From the NCBI GenBank assembly GCA_001414485.1, contig LLEY01000022.1, positions 954,802-1,018,801 on the forward strand: a stretch of 64,000 nucleotides of DNA, in the 5' to 3' direction. The position numbers and the translations under genes were made by a program. Under the pieces are notes generated by a model. The model ran no database searches, had not been told where the DNA came from, and saw only the letters and a program-made list of their open reading frames with translations. Below, piece by piece: positions 21,484 to 31,647 of the stretch. Position 1 is the stretch's first letter. Each line of letters opens with the position of its first letter. The DNA comes from Calycina herbarum (taxonomy: Eukaryota > Ascomycota > Leotiomycetes > Helotiales > Pezizellaceae).

Positions 21484-21894
21484 TCATCCCATCTCCCCCT
21501 CCCTCACAGGCCACGAAGTCTTCTGAAGTACAACCCTCCACCCATCAAAATCCTCAAACGTAGCCCCAACCATTTCCCAATAAGGATTCTCACTCTCAAC
21601 TCTCACTCCCCCGGCCTCTTCCAACCTCTTCACAGCTTCTTCCCAAAGTTTCCTGTCTGGTTCATAGAACACGAGTAGATTCTCTTTATTGGGCGCCCGT
21701 GCGACTGTCACCTCATGTTGATGTGTGAATTCTAGATGCCATTGGTATTCTGGATGGCCGAGGATTATACAGTCGAAACTGGCGTGGTCTTCGAAGGAGG
21801 AGAGTTTTGTGAGGCCGAGGCCTTGGATGTAGAATTTGGAGAGGGATGAGAGGTCGTTTGTTGGACGCGCGATGCGGAGGGTTGGGGGCGCCAT
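21484..21894 (-). CDS. VOC-fold (glyoxalase-like) protein
   Basis: Intronless, 136 residues. The N-terminus LRIARPTNDLSSLSKFYIQG followed by GLG is the first beta-alpha unit of the vicinal-oxygen-chelate fold, and the C-terminal part (about 105-128) WEMVGATFEDFDGWRVVLQ is the last beta hairpin, with an acidic residue at the usual metal-ligand place. The middle (HLEFTHQHE, then an Asn-Lys-Glu loop and LLVFYEPD) completes one VOC module. Length fits single-domain YycE-like members. It is probably a soluble metal-dependent lyase, dioxygenase or binding protein; the substrate cannot be read. It is convergent to the transporter and divergent from the DUF255 gene. Confidence 0.8.
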   Translation of the reverse strand: MAPPTLRIARPTNDLSSLSKFYIQGLGLTKLSSFEDHASFDCIILGHPEYQWHLEFTHQHEVTVARAPNKENLLVFYEPDRKLWEEAVKRLEEAGGVRVESENPYWEMVGATFEDFDGWRVVLQKTSWPVREGEMG

Positions 21895-22551
21895 TTAGGA
21901 GAGATGCTTTGGCTTTGGAAGATGTTGACTCGAGAAAACTATCGACACAGCTTCTGAATTCTGCCATCCAATCAAATAGATATAGCTAATAGGTAGGTAA
22001 CACAAGACAACAAAACATGAGTACCAATTCGTAGGGGAAACCCCAAGAAGGCAGCAAGAAGAGAATTCTTTTGCTGCTTTCAATCTAGCGTATTTTATAC
22101 AGATACTACACATTGTATCATCTATCTGCATTTCGAAATAAAGCTTCCAAGCTCCGAGGCTCATTCGGGCCTTGCACGGACCTTCAGCTCGCGGCTTATC
22201 TCAATCTCGTTATCAGGTCAACAACCTCACAAATTTTGTTGATACTCCTGAAAGTCCTCTTGCCTCCCTTTGCGAAAGCATTGGCTCCTCTCACCTGGCT
22301 CTAGGATTTCCATTCGCATATTTCTGGACCGAGTTTCGACACAGCAACTCCTCCCAAGCACAATCTGTATCAAAATCGCAACCCCCACCAAAACACTTAC
22401 CCCACCCACGCACGACCTCAAAGCCGGATCTTACGGTCACAAGCACAAGCAGAACAAGGGTTCGAAATAGAAGGTCAAACCTTGATTCCAGTTCTCTCTT
22501 CGATACTCCACATTCTGCATACCATCGCACACGGCCCTCCCGAAATCATAC
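21895..22551. other. Divergent promoter region, VOC gene to DUF255 gene
   Basis: A 657-bp spacer between two divergent starts. It has C-rich and CA-rich patches towards the plus-strand gene (about 22370-22520), common in fungal 5' UTRs. No defined motif or ORF is supported. Confidence 0.5.
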
Positions 22552-25272
22552 GTGGCCATGATGGCGGCACATCTTCGTGGGGTGGATGGCGACGGAAAGA
22601 CTTTAGGCCAGGCACTTAATGAGAATCCGAGTGGAAATGCACCTGTTACTGTTACGGAGGAGGAGAAGGAGAAGACTGTGCTGGTTAATAGGGCTGGGGA
22701 GAGTAGAAGTCCGTATGTGAAGGCGCATTCTTCGAACCCTGTCGCATGGCAGATATGGGGGGAGGAAGCTATAGATCTGGCGAGGAAAGAGAACAAACTT
22801 TTGTTTGTGAGCATTGGCTATAGTGCTTGTCATTGTAAGTTGGCGTATCCTCAATAAAAATACAGATACTAACAAAGTAGGGTGCCATGTAATGGAACGG
22901 GAGTCCTTCGAGAACGACGAAATCGCAACGATCCTCAATACCGAATTTATACCAATCAAAATCGATCGGGAAGAGCGGCCGGATATCGATCGAATTTATA
23001 TGAATTTTGTGCAAGCTACAACTGGTTCTGGGGGCTGGCCTCTGAATGTCTTCGTCACTCCAGATCTCGAGCCTGTTTTTGGTGGAACATATTGGCCTGG
23101 ACCAACGAGCAGTACAACCTCTCATGAAGACCAGGTTGATTTTCTCGGAATTCTAAACAAGCTTTCAACGGTTTGGAAGGAACAGGAAGATAGATGTCGA
23201 CAAGACTCTTCGCGGATATTACAACAACTGAAGGACTTTGCACAAGAAGGTACACTTGGAGATAGACTCGGAGAGGGAGGAGAAGCACTCGATATTGAAT
23301 TATTGGAGGAAGCATACCGGAATTTCATTTCAACTTACGATCCTAATAATGGTGGATTTGGATCAGCACCAAAATTTCCCACCCCAGCGAAGCTCTCATT
23401 CCTTCTGCGACTTGGTCAATATCCTTCGATTGTCCTAGATGTGATCGGAGAACTCGGGGGTCAAAATGCAGAAAATATGGCAATATCAACACTGCGGAAA
23501 ATGGCAAGAGGTGGAATTCATGATCATATTGGTTCTGGGTTTTGCAGATACTCTGTCACAGCAGATTGGTCCTTACCCCATTTCGAAAAGATGCTCTACG
23601 ATAATGCCCAATTGCTCCACATTTATCTAGACGCCTTCTTAATATCGCGAGATCCCGAACTACTTGGAGTTGTTTATGACATTTGCACATATCTCACTAC
23701 AACTCTTGGTCATCCTGAAGGCGGATTCTACTCAAGTGAGGATGCCGATAGTTATTATAAAAAGGGAGACTCGGAGAAACGAGAAGGTGCTTTCTACGTG
23801 TGGACCAAACGAGAGTTTGAAAATGTCTTGGGACCTCAAGCTGAACCTATTTTATCCGCATTTTTCAATGTTAGTGGCCACGGAAATGTTTCGGCGGAAA
23901 ATGATTCTCATGATGAGTTCTTGGACCAAAATGTTCTTGCCATTACGAATACACCGACCACACTTGCAAGTACATATGGTATGAAGCAGACTGAGGTAGT
24001 CAATATTATCAAAGATGGGAAAGCTGCGTTATTGGCCCATAGAGAAAAGGAGCGTGTTAGACCAGATTTAGATGACAAGATTGTTGTGAGTTGGAACGGA
24101 ATTGCCATTGGTGCTTTAGCTCGAACCGCGGCTGTCATCAAAGGGTTTGATCCAGAGAACTCCGAGAAATATTTGGCTTCGTCACTGAACGCCGCCACTT
24201 TTATCAAGGACAAGCTTTATGATGAGCCAACAAAAACCTTATACCGAGTATGGCGGGAAGGGCGTGGAGATACTGCTGGATTTGCAGACGACTATGCTTT
24301 CCTGATTGACGGTCTTATCGATTTATATGAAGCCACATTCAACGAAGAATGGCTTCATTGGGCCGACGATTTACAGCGTAGGTTAAATTTCCGATCCAAT
24401 CCTATCTACCCCTTTCCGCTTCATTTGACTAACAAAATACAGAATCTCAAATCTCCCAGTTCTACGACGAATCCAGAACCGGCGCCTTCTTCTCCACCTC
24501 CTTCTCCGCCCCCCACGTAATCCTGCGTCTAAAAGATGGAATGGACACCAGCGAACCCTCCACAAATGGCATCTCCTCCTCAAACCTCTACCGCCTCTCC
24601 AATCTGCTTAACGACACTTCCTACGCCAAAAAAGGAAAAGAAACGATCGCCTCTTTCGAATCAGAACTTATGCAATACCCATGGCTTTTTGCTTCTTTCA
24701 TGCCTAGTCTTGTTGCCGATCACCTTGGTGTGAAGGGGATTGTTGTGTCAGGGGATGGAATCGCGGATACGAAGATTAAGGCTTTTGAGAAGCAGCCTAG
24801 GGGTGCGCTGGGGACTTTCACAAGAGTCAATGGGCAGAATACGTGGCTGAGGGAAAGGAATGAACTTTTGCAGAACTTTGGGCTGGATGGCAAACCACGA
24901 ATTCTAATATGCGAAAATAGCACTTGCAGAGAAGAAGGGTTGGTCTCTTTGCCGGATACTGAGAAGGCAACTACTCCATCCATCGAAAAACCCAGCCCTC
25001 TCTCGAGATCGGGTTCTGATGAGAAAACTACTTCGACGGAAAAAACTACCTCTACCGAAAAGCCTGCTCTTACAGAAACCACCTCATCAGCAAACGTTGA
25101 AACAGAACCTTTGGAATTCCAAAAGATACCAATTGAATCCAAAACCGTGGTTGCGGCTCCCCTGGTGGCTCAAGATCAGAATCAACCATCAACAAAAGCA
25201 ACAGAAGCGAAAGACGTTGTCATTCCACAGCCTGTACCTGCGGCACCTGGACAGGAGAATGTGAAGCCTTAG
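22552..25272 (+). CDS. DUF255 / thioredoxin-domain protein (SSP411/YyaL family)
   Basis: Exons 22552-22834, 22881-24377 and 24443-25272 join in frame to 869 residues; the introns are 46 bp (GTAAGT...GTAG) and 65 bp (GTAGGT...ACAG). The first holds AGESRSPYVKAHSSNPVAWQ and ends inside the signature SACHWCHVMERESF (about 91-104), split at the Trp codon, with a CxxC pair at 93 and 96. After the thioredoxin-like domain come VFVTPDLEPVFGGTYWPG and the (alpha/alpha)6-barrel half with GGIHDHIGSGFCRYSV, LPHFEKMLYDNAQLL and GGFYSSEDADS, all family hallmarks. The last ~110 residues are a low-complexity Thr/Glu/Pro/Lys tail beyond the usual end. Relatives are implicated in redox or carbohydrate-epimerase-like roles, but the function is unsettled. 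A second Met six bases later is an alternative start. Confidence 0.9.
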
Positions 25273-25605
25273 CGATGGGAAGGGAAGGTGGAGAACGAGA
25301 GAAGAGATGAAATGATGATTATACGGGCGTTAAGAATTTCATTTATGGAGTCATGAAAGGATTGGGATCTGGGAGGAGGTTTTTGGACGATTTTCGTTGT
25401 ACCTTTTCGATCGCTTGCTCGACTTGGAGCGGGCAATTTTTAGAGACGAGGGTGGTTTTTGTTTTTGGGACATAGGAGAGGATTGATGGGAGATTTAATG
25501 ATGCTCCTAGAATATTGAATTTAGTGAGTGCAGTACCTGCCCACTCGGTGATGAATCTTTAAAAAAATTAGTCGAGGGGAATGAGGTATAAGAGGACGAG
25601 TCACC
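25273..25605. other. 3' region of the DUF255 gene
   Basis: No gene. GC-balanced at first, then AT-rich up to the start of the repeat array; probably 3' UTR and spacer of two convergent genes. Confidence 0.4.
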
Positions 25606-25975
25606 CAAAAATGGGGAGTAATCCGCAAGTAATCCACAAGTAACCCACGAGTAAGCGACGAATAAGCTATAGGTTAGCTATCGGTCAACGAGTATGCGAC
25701 AAAATGACGAGTAAGCTACATGACAATGAGTCAGCTACAAGACAGCAAGTAACCCACAAGAGGTTGAGTAAGCCACGAAAATAAAAGTAAGCCACAAGGG
25801 AGCGGGTACGCCATATGAGAACGAGTGGGTCACACGAACACGAGTAAGCCAGTGGAGGACTAGTAAGCCAGGAGAAAACTAGTAAGCTACGAGTGAGCTA
25901 TTAAAATGTGAGTAAGTTACACAAACACAGGTAAGCCACAAGAGTGCGAGTAAGCCAAAAGATCCTCAAGAGCGA
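25606..25975. repeat. Degenerate minisatellite, unit about 19-20 bp
   Basis: Roughly eighteen to twenty head-to-tail copies of a unit near GAGTAAGCCACAAGAGAAC, some shortened to 9-11 bp at the left end. The GTAAGCCAC core is the best kept part. It sits between two convergent genes (DUF255 and PEX16) and has no open frame across it. The copies differ from one another, so the array is old or degenerating. Confidence 0.8.
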
Positions 25976-26196
25976 ATGTATTGGGATAATTGAACTTATT
26001 AATTCAATTGTTCGAGGGCTTTGGGTATACTATACTTTTATGTGTCTCAATAGAACAGTGACAGCGGGGACTTGAGCACTGGGATCTTCACTGAAATAAG
26101 TACCCCCGCAGTGAGCTCTCTTGGTAGATTGAGAAATCTATCTCAACCCAACAAAACCAAAGCACCAAAACTTGCCAAATAAATTATCATTAAATC
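25976..26196. other. Spacer downstream of PEX16
   Basis: AT-rich, no gene; presumably the 3' UTR of the minus-strand PEX16 gene. Confidence 0.4.
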
Positions 26197-27306
26197 TCAA
26201 TTCGAGCTAGTACTAAAATAATACCCATCCCACAAATACAAATAATCATCCAAAATTCCACTAACCAACCCGGGCAACCGTTCACTCGTCCTATGCAAAA
26301 AGCCCTTGGTAACATTCTCGTAAAACGCCCCCCTCATAGCCCACCATCCCATCGCCCACCCTCTTTTATTCCATTGCTCCCTTTCTAACGCAGTTGTTCG
26401 CAAGCCATCTTTTCGTAGTTGACGAGCTGCGTATTCGATGCTTAGGCCTAGGAGCCAGGGTTGCCAATTCTTCTTATCGCGCGATCGGGACATGGCGACT
26501 GCATAGATGACTGGTTGCAGGATATGCAAGATTTCTGCCAGTTGCGCCGATCCTTGGAGTTTGTTTAGGAGGGTGGAGGGCGCTTTGATGTCATCCGCAG
26601 TCAAAACTTTTGAAAGCAGATAGGAGGAGATATCGCTTGGATTCGGGAGACTGGGGAGTGATAATCCTGTGCGTGGCATTTTATAATCTTTCCCCTGGAT
26701 TTGTGGATGCGGTCGTCCTTCTAATTCCGCTTCTAAGAATGTCTCCTCGTCTTCTTGCTCTTCTGGACGTTCTTCTTCGGGGATGAGTTCTCGTTCTGGT
26801 AATGCGGGGGAAACGAGGGGTCGTGAATTTGTGATTTTTAAGAGGAAGAGGCGGCATATTGCTTTTATTACTTCGAGGAGAACGACGATTCGCCAACGTA
26901 TTTTTTCGCCTTTTCGTTTCGCGGTCATTTCCCAGAGGAGTTCGGTGTATTGTACTATCGCCAGTATTGTCGCCACCCTTCTGTAGAATTTACTTTTCTG
27001 GATCCAGAATTTTGTATACCGGTTATGGGGACTTTGTTGGTGGGGGGCTCCGGGAAGTTTACTGAGGGAGCGCGTAAGGAGGGTATCGTGGTACATGGAG
27101 AGGAGTTGGATGGAGGAGTGGAGGGATTCGGAGGCTAGTTCTGCGTCGCGGAAGCGCCCCGGGATTATGTATGTCAGGGATCGTAGTGCGGATTCGATTT
27201 GAGTTACTGAGGATTGGTGGGTGGTTATGAAGGTGCCGTATAGGGAGAGCCATTTTGGTGGGAGGGTGAGGGCGTGGGGGAGGGAGCGTGGTTTGGAGGT
27301 TGACAT
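26197..27306 (-). CDS. PEX16: Peroxisomal membrane protein Pex16
   Basis: Intronless, 369 residues, within the usual fungal size for Pex16. The N-terminal YGTFITTHQSSVTQIESALR and the following LTYIIPGRFRDAELASE are the most conserved family blocks. A Pro/Gln spacer, then FWIQKSKFYRRVATILAIVQ and YTELLWEM, carry the membrane-associated region, and the C-terminus has SIEYAARQLR and GWAMGWWAMRG. An acidic insert lies at about 175-205. Pex16 is a peroxisome membrane-assembly factor (recruitment of Pex3 and membrane proteins); in filamentous ascomycetes it is also tied to Woronin body formation. It faces the F-box gene head to head over a 317-bp promoter region. Confidence 0.92.
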   Translation of the reverse strand: MSTSKPRSLPHALTLPPKWLSLYGTFITTHQSSVTQIESALRSLTYIIPGRFRDAELASESLHSSIQLLSMYHDTLLTRSLSKLPGAPHQQSPHNRYTKFWIQKSKFYRRVATILAIVQYTELLWEMTAKRKGEKIRWRIVVLLEVIKAICRLFLLKITNSRPLVSPALPERELIPEEERPEEQEDEETFLEAELEGRPHPQIQGKDYKMPRTGLSLPSLPNPSDISSYLLSKVLTADDIKAPSTLLNKLQGSAQLAEILHILQPVIYAVAMSRSRDKKNWQPWLLGLSIEYAARQLRKDGLRTTALEREQWNKRGWAMGWWAMRGAFYENVTKGFLHRTSERLPGLVSGILDDYLYLWDGYYFSTSSN

Positions 27307-27623
27307 CTTGGGAGATGGGTGGCGCGAAGGCCGAAATGGGGATAAAGGAGTGCCGCGATCGTAGATAGAATGGAAATTTTAACAAAAAGGAATGAATTTG
27401 TGGGCGTTGATGATGGAAATCTATGGTGTTGTCGTGTTTTCGTCTGATTGAGTTAACCAAGTTCAGGGGAGGCTGGCGATTGCGAGCCTCGGCATAGATT
27501 TCGGTACGGCACGTGCCTCTATGCGGCGATCGATGCCGATAAAGATAACAACAATGAAGCAGCCTTATACATTTGGCCTTATGAAGCTATCTCCAACTTC
27601 GACCCGACAACATCTCTTAAACA
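27307..27623. promoter_or_regulatory. Bidirectional promoter between PEX16 and the F-box gene
   Basis: Two divergent genes share 317 bp. A perfect 10-bp palindrome GGCACGTGCC, with an E-box/CACGTG core, lies at 27508-27517, and a GATAA word follows at about 27539. CACGTG is bound by bHLH factors; nothing more is implied by sequence alone. Confidence 0.4.
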
Positions 27624-29297
27624 ATGCCTTTAAAACGCCGCTGGTCAGGCGCAAGCAATACGAATCCACCCTCAAAACGAACCCGAACAATCGGTCCAAA
27701 TGATCGCCTCTCTTCTCTCTCTTCCGAGCTCTTAATACGCATCCTCCACCACCTCCCAATAGAAACTCTCCTCATCTGCCAATCCCTTTCCCACCATTTT
27801 TATACTCTTACCTCCGACTCACAAATATGGAAGTCCCTATACTACTCCCGTTTCGTTCTCCCCCGCGCTCTCAGAATCCCAGGCATAAAATTGAATGCGC
27901 CATCCGACGCGATACGTTTTTCAAGTCGAAGGAGTAAATGGTTAGACGATGATATGCTTGTGAATAGACGCGATGGGGGGAAGACGAATTGGAAAGGACA
28001 GTATAAGTTAAGACACAATTGGAGTAGGGGAGCTTGCGAGGTTCAAGAGATTAGAGTGAGGGAGAGACCTTCTATACCCGGGATGTTGGTTAAACTTGCT
28101 GAGGGAGTTGTGATTACTGTTGAGAAGGAGGATGGATTAAGAGCTTGGGATTTGAAGAAGAAAGAGCTTGTTGCGTCTTGCCTATTAGTTGGGAATGGGG
28201 CACCCACTTGTGTCGCGGTTGACGAGGGGGATGGGAAGAGTGGCCTTGGAATTGCGATTGGATTTGAAGACGGTGGATGGGGTTCTTGGAGACTGGATGT
28301 TGGAAATAAGACGTTTCAGCAAGGGTATCGACATCCGAGGAGTAGTAATGGGATGTTGAGCGCGATTGCTTTTGCGAACCCTTATATACTTACAATTACA
28401 GACTCGCAGCTATTATCACTTTATACATTTACACCAACCACGAAAGCAAAAGATTTACCAGAAGCAAGGAATATATCGGGAGAAGAATCATTAGAATCAA
28501 CACTCTCAGATTTAGAACCGAGGACAACCATCAAGTCAGAACCAAATCCTGTTTCGAAAACAGAACCATACCTCCTGGCGTCGCTAAAATCACACACCTG
28601 CTGGCCCCCCCTCTCCCTCTCCATCCGCCCAACACCCTCAACCATAATAGCAAGCATCGCCTACTCGCTCCCCACCTACCTCTCAGGCTACACAATCGGC
28701 CTCCAAGAACTCCACATCTCCCCCAGTTCCGGAACCATATCCTCTTCCCGGTTAACATCCGCACTTCCCCAAGGCTTCACTTCTTTCTCCCCAACTTCTC
28801 TCTCGCCCCCTAAGCAACCCACAACTCTCACACCACCAACCTCCCTCTCCTACTCACACCCATATATCCTGGCTACACATCTCGATAATACACTTTCCCT
28901 TTATTTGTGTACTTCTACTAAGGAGAAATTGGAGTTAAGTCAGGGAACTAAGTTGTGGGGGCACACTTCTTCTGTTGGGAGTGCGGAGATTACTAGTCGC
29001 GGGAAGGCGGTTAGTGTTAGTACCCGTGGTAACGAACTACGGGTCTGGTCGTTGGAGGGGGGGTTTTCGAGTTCAAGGAGGGGGAGGGAGGGGTTGAGGG
29101 ATAGGAGTATACAGATACGTAGAGTCGGGAATGAGTCGCAAGGGGATGAAATGGCAGGAGGAATAGGGATGATGGAATGGAACGATGAAGAAGTTACGAC
29201 GAGGAAGCATTGGGTTGGATTTGATGATGAGGTTGTCATTGTACTTAAGGAGGATGCTGGGGGGAATCAGGCGTTAGTGGTTTATGATTTTACTTAG
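27624..29297 (+). CDS. F-box domain protein
   Basis: Intronless, 557 residues. After a basic start (RRWSG...SKRTR) the F-box occupies about residues 29-72: LSSLSSELLIRILHHLPIET, then a Cys-Gln-Ser-Leu-Ser-His segment and SQIWKSLYYSRF. The rest, about 130-557, alternates beta-type stretches such as VVITVEKEDGLRAWDL and GKAVSVSTRGNELRVWSLEG, consistent with degenerate WD40-like blades. Likely role: substrate receptor in an SCF ubiquitin ligase, the propeller binding the target. The target is unknown. Codon choice switches between C-rich and G-rich blocks inside the gene (see findings). Confidence 0.82.
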   Translation: MPLKRRWSGASNTNPPSKRTRTIGPNDRLSSLSSELLIRILHHLPIETLLICQSLSHHFYTLTSDSQIWKSLYYSRFVLPRALRIPGIKLNAPSDAIRFSSRRSKWLDDDMLVNRRDGGKTNWKGQYKLRHNWSRGACEVQEIRVRERPSIPGMLVKLAEGVVITVEKEDGLRAWDLKKKELVASCLLVGNGAPTCVAVDEGDGKSGLGIAIGFEDGGWGSWRLDVGNKTFQQGYRHPRSSNGMLSAIAFANPYILTITDSQLLSLYTFTPTTKAKDLPEARNISGEESLESTLSDLEPRTTIKSEPNPVSKTEPYLLASLKSHTCWPPLSLSIRPTPSTIIASIAYSLPTYLSGYTIGLQELHISPSSGTISSSRLTSALPQGFTSFSPTSLSPPKQPTTLTPPTSLSYSHPYILATHLDNTLSLYLCTSTKEKLELSQGTKLWGHTSSVGSAEITSRGKAVSVSTRGNELRVWSLEGGFSSSRRGREGLRDRSIQIRRVGNESQGDEMAGGIGMMEWNDEEVTTRKHWVGFDDEVVIVLKEDAGGNQALVVYDFT

Positions 29298-30328
29298 ATT
29301 TCTATTCACATTTGTAATGAGATTTAGAATATATGGGTTGTAAGCCAGGGGGTATTCAATGTAATATATTAAGATCTTAAGCGGTTTTTATATTCAAGTA
29401 TGATGGTTTTCTTGAGTATTGGTTTCAAGAGGTTTGAGATAAAATTCCCCTGAGCACTTACTGAGTTGGTATAACTGAGAGAGTCGATCACTATTCTAGG
29501 TACATCGTAATATATGTCATATGAAAACAGTATACTAGATCGCCTAGAATAGTTGAATTCACTAACCGAGCTTTAGAAGAACCCTCCTACTTGTGTTCTT
29601 GTTTTAGTCTACTGGTATACTGAACTGAATTACAGCAGGCTCGCTAATACAACGTTTTCATGTCAATGCATAGAGTATCGCAGTCGTATTCCTTATACTA
29701 GATCTGTTTGGACGTAATTCACTTGATGGTTTTCACCTAAATATTTATGAGACTGAGGCTTTCTTTTGGATTTCAAATATTCTTGAGGAGGGAATTAAGC
29801 TGTATAATCTCTCGTTATTTAATAGCGACGCTGACTCTAAACTATTTTGTATTTGCGGGAAAAACAAGTCTCTTGCTCATCACTTAAGTTCTACACTCCT
29901 ACATAGGAAGTTGCTTTTGATCTAAAACATCCTCCTTGTCTAGCTTGTCTAACTCTGTTCTCTTAGGGGGTCGAGCAAAGCAGTTTCAAAATTATGTCTT
30001 TTCCAACGAGGATACAATAAAAAACAGGAATTCGAAATTAGTCAAAGGAACCTAATACTCTTAATCCTCAATTCTATCAAAATTTGGCTTCAAAGTCTTC
30101 GAAGACTGTGGTTCAATTCGGTGCCAGTTAAAGTAATGGAGGAAGAAACTGGTATTTTGAATTGTATTTACTTTGTGTATTTCGACAAACGCCAAAATGA
30201 GTATAATGGAGATTATATAAATAAAATACAAGAAAGGGGGATGTTAGAAACCACCCAAAGCTCTGGAAAGAATAACAGTAGAAGGAATGTTTGTTTTCTT
30301 CCCGCTAAAAGGTTCACTTTGGGAATCT
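29298..30328. other. AT-rich spacer
   Basis: No supportable gene. A 69-codon open frame at 30121-30330 lacks homology I recognise and overlaps the start of a minisatellite. Confidence 0.45.
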
Positions 30329-30412
30329 GAAGTTTACTCGATGAGCTTCGCTTAGCGAAGTTCACTTGGTGAAGTTGACTTAATGAATTTCACTCAACGA
30401 GGTTTGTTTCAC
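30329..30412. repeat. 14-bp minisatellite, six units
   Basis: Six consecutive 14-bp units near GAAGTTCACTTGGT (starts 30329, 30343, 30357, 30371, 30385, 30399), with no spacer bases. The second/third unit junction forms a perfect hairpin, CTTCGC TTA GCGAAG, at 30346-30360. It lies just past the 3' end of the minus-strand 2EXR-type gene. Confidence 0.8.
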
Positions 30413-30481
30413 AAATATCCTTCTAAATGTCTCATTGCACTGATAGCAAATAAGCCCAACAGGTACCTCCATAAACCCTAT

Positions 30482-31647
30482 CTACCACCTAATTTGCTTC
30501 TGCCACCGCCTAATACTCCCCCCCCTCTGATATCTTTCCACCACCTTACACAATAAAACTCTCTCAATTTCCTCATTCATGTTCCTTTCCTCCTCTTCAA
30601 ATACTTTCATATCTTCCACTCCTTCAATTTGATCTCCTTCGTCATTCCCCTTTTCCTCCCTTGGCAGACTATCATCAACCCCAAAATGATAAATTGGAAA
30701 CCCAGTACAATAATGCGACATCATCGCAATCGGACACCTCTGCACAAATCCCAATTTTAAATGTAAAAAGGTCAATCTTTCCTCTGTAGGGAATGGAGGT
30801 GGTTGGTAATCTGGTTGTAAAGGCGAAGGTATTGATAGAGGTGTGAGGAGTGGTGGTTGTAATCGCAAGTCAAAAATTCCTCCACCTCTCCCAGGTCCTC
30901 CCCATCTACCAGGTCTCGGCATATGAATAGCTACTCTTCGGATGCTTGCAAGTTCCTTTTTATGTTCATGATGTTTTGAAGTTTCCCCGGGTACCATGAT
31001 AAAGGATAAAACTCCATAGAATGCAAATCCTCTCCACTCCTACAAACAAAAGACTTCGCATCAAAAAAGAAAACATCTTTCTCGAAATCTATCCACCCAG
31101 GCACACTCCCAGAAGCTTTCGTATAACAATGTGAAGCAACGGCAAAAGCTTCCGGACTGACAAAGAGAAGGACTGGATCTTCAACCTCATTTATCCTCCT
31201 GAACCACAGTCCATATGAGGTAGAGGTAGAGGTAGAGGTAGGAACCTCCCACTTAATAACCCACCATCTCCCCATCCCAAGATCTTTTTTGGTATGTTTA
31301 AACCTCTTCTCCTTGATCCCCATATCACAATCTCGAACCCCACCGTGAGGAAAGGGCAACTTCCCTGCTTCATCGTCCTCCCTCACATACCCTCTCTCTC
31401 TACACTCCATACTATCCTTCCATCTGTACTCATGACTAACATCCGCATGGCTCTCCATATCCTTACCAATACCGCCAACTTCCCCTCTGATCATTGATAG
31501 CTCAAGATCATTCTTGTCTGAGGCAAATAAGATTGAAATTTTCAGTCTGCGTTGGGAGTGGTGGCGCTTCTCGCTGTTTTTGGAGGTGGATGAGCCTCGG
31601 TGGAAGAGCTCGGGTAGCGAGGGACCAGATGATGTGACGAATATCAA
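30482..31647 (-). CDS. 2EXR-family-like protein, frame break or weak intron
   Basis: Two minus-strand frames belong together. The first (31048-31647) ends with the 2EXR-type block LLFVSPEAFAVASHCYTKAS, IDFEKDVFFFD; the second (30482-30955) opens with ELASIRRVAIHM, the motif that normally follows closely in this family. An intron 30956-31047 (GTTTGT...AAAAAG) would join them in frame to 357 residues, but its acceptor has no pyrimidine tract, so a frameshift is equally possible. The usual N-terminal FPxLPxELRxxIW helix is not seen. The C-terminal part is Pro-rich then acidic (EEKGNDEGDQIEGVED). 2EXR proteins are abundant, fast-evolving and of unknown function in Leotiomycetes. Either a diverged gene or an early pseudogene. 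Confidence 0.5.

Noticed and set aside
30108..30125. GGTTCAATTCG, resembling a tRNA B box
   Set aside because: No matching A box, acceptor stem or anticodon arm could be folded around it.
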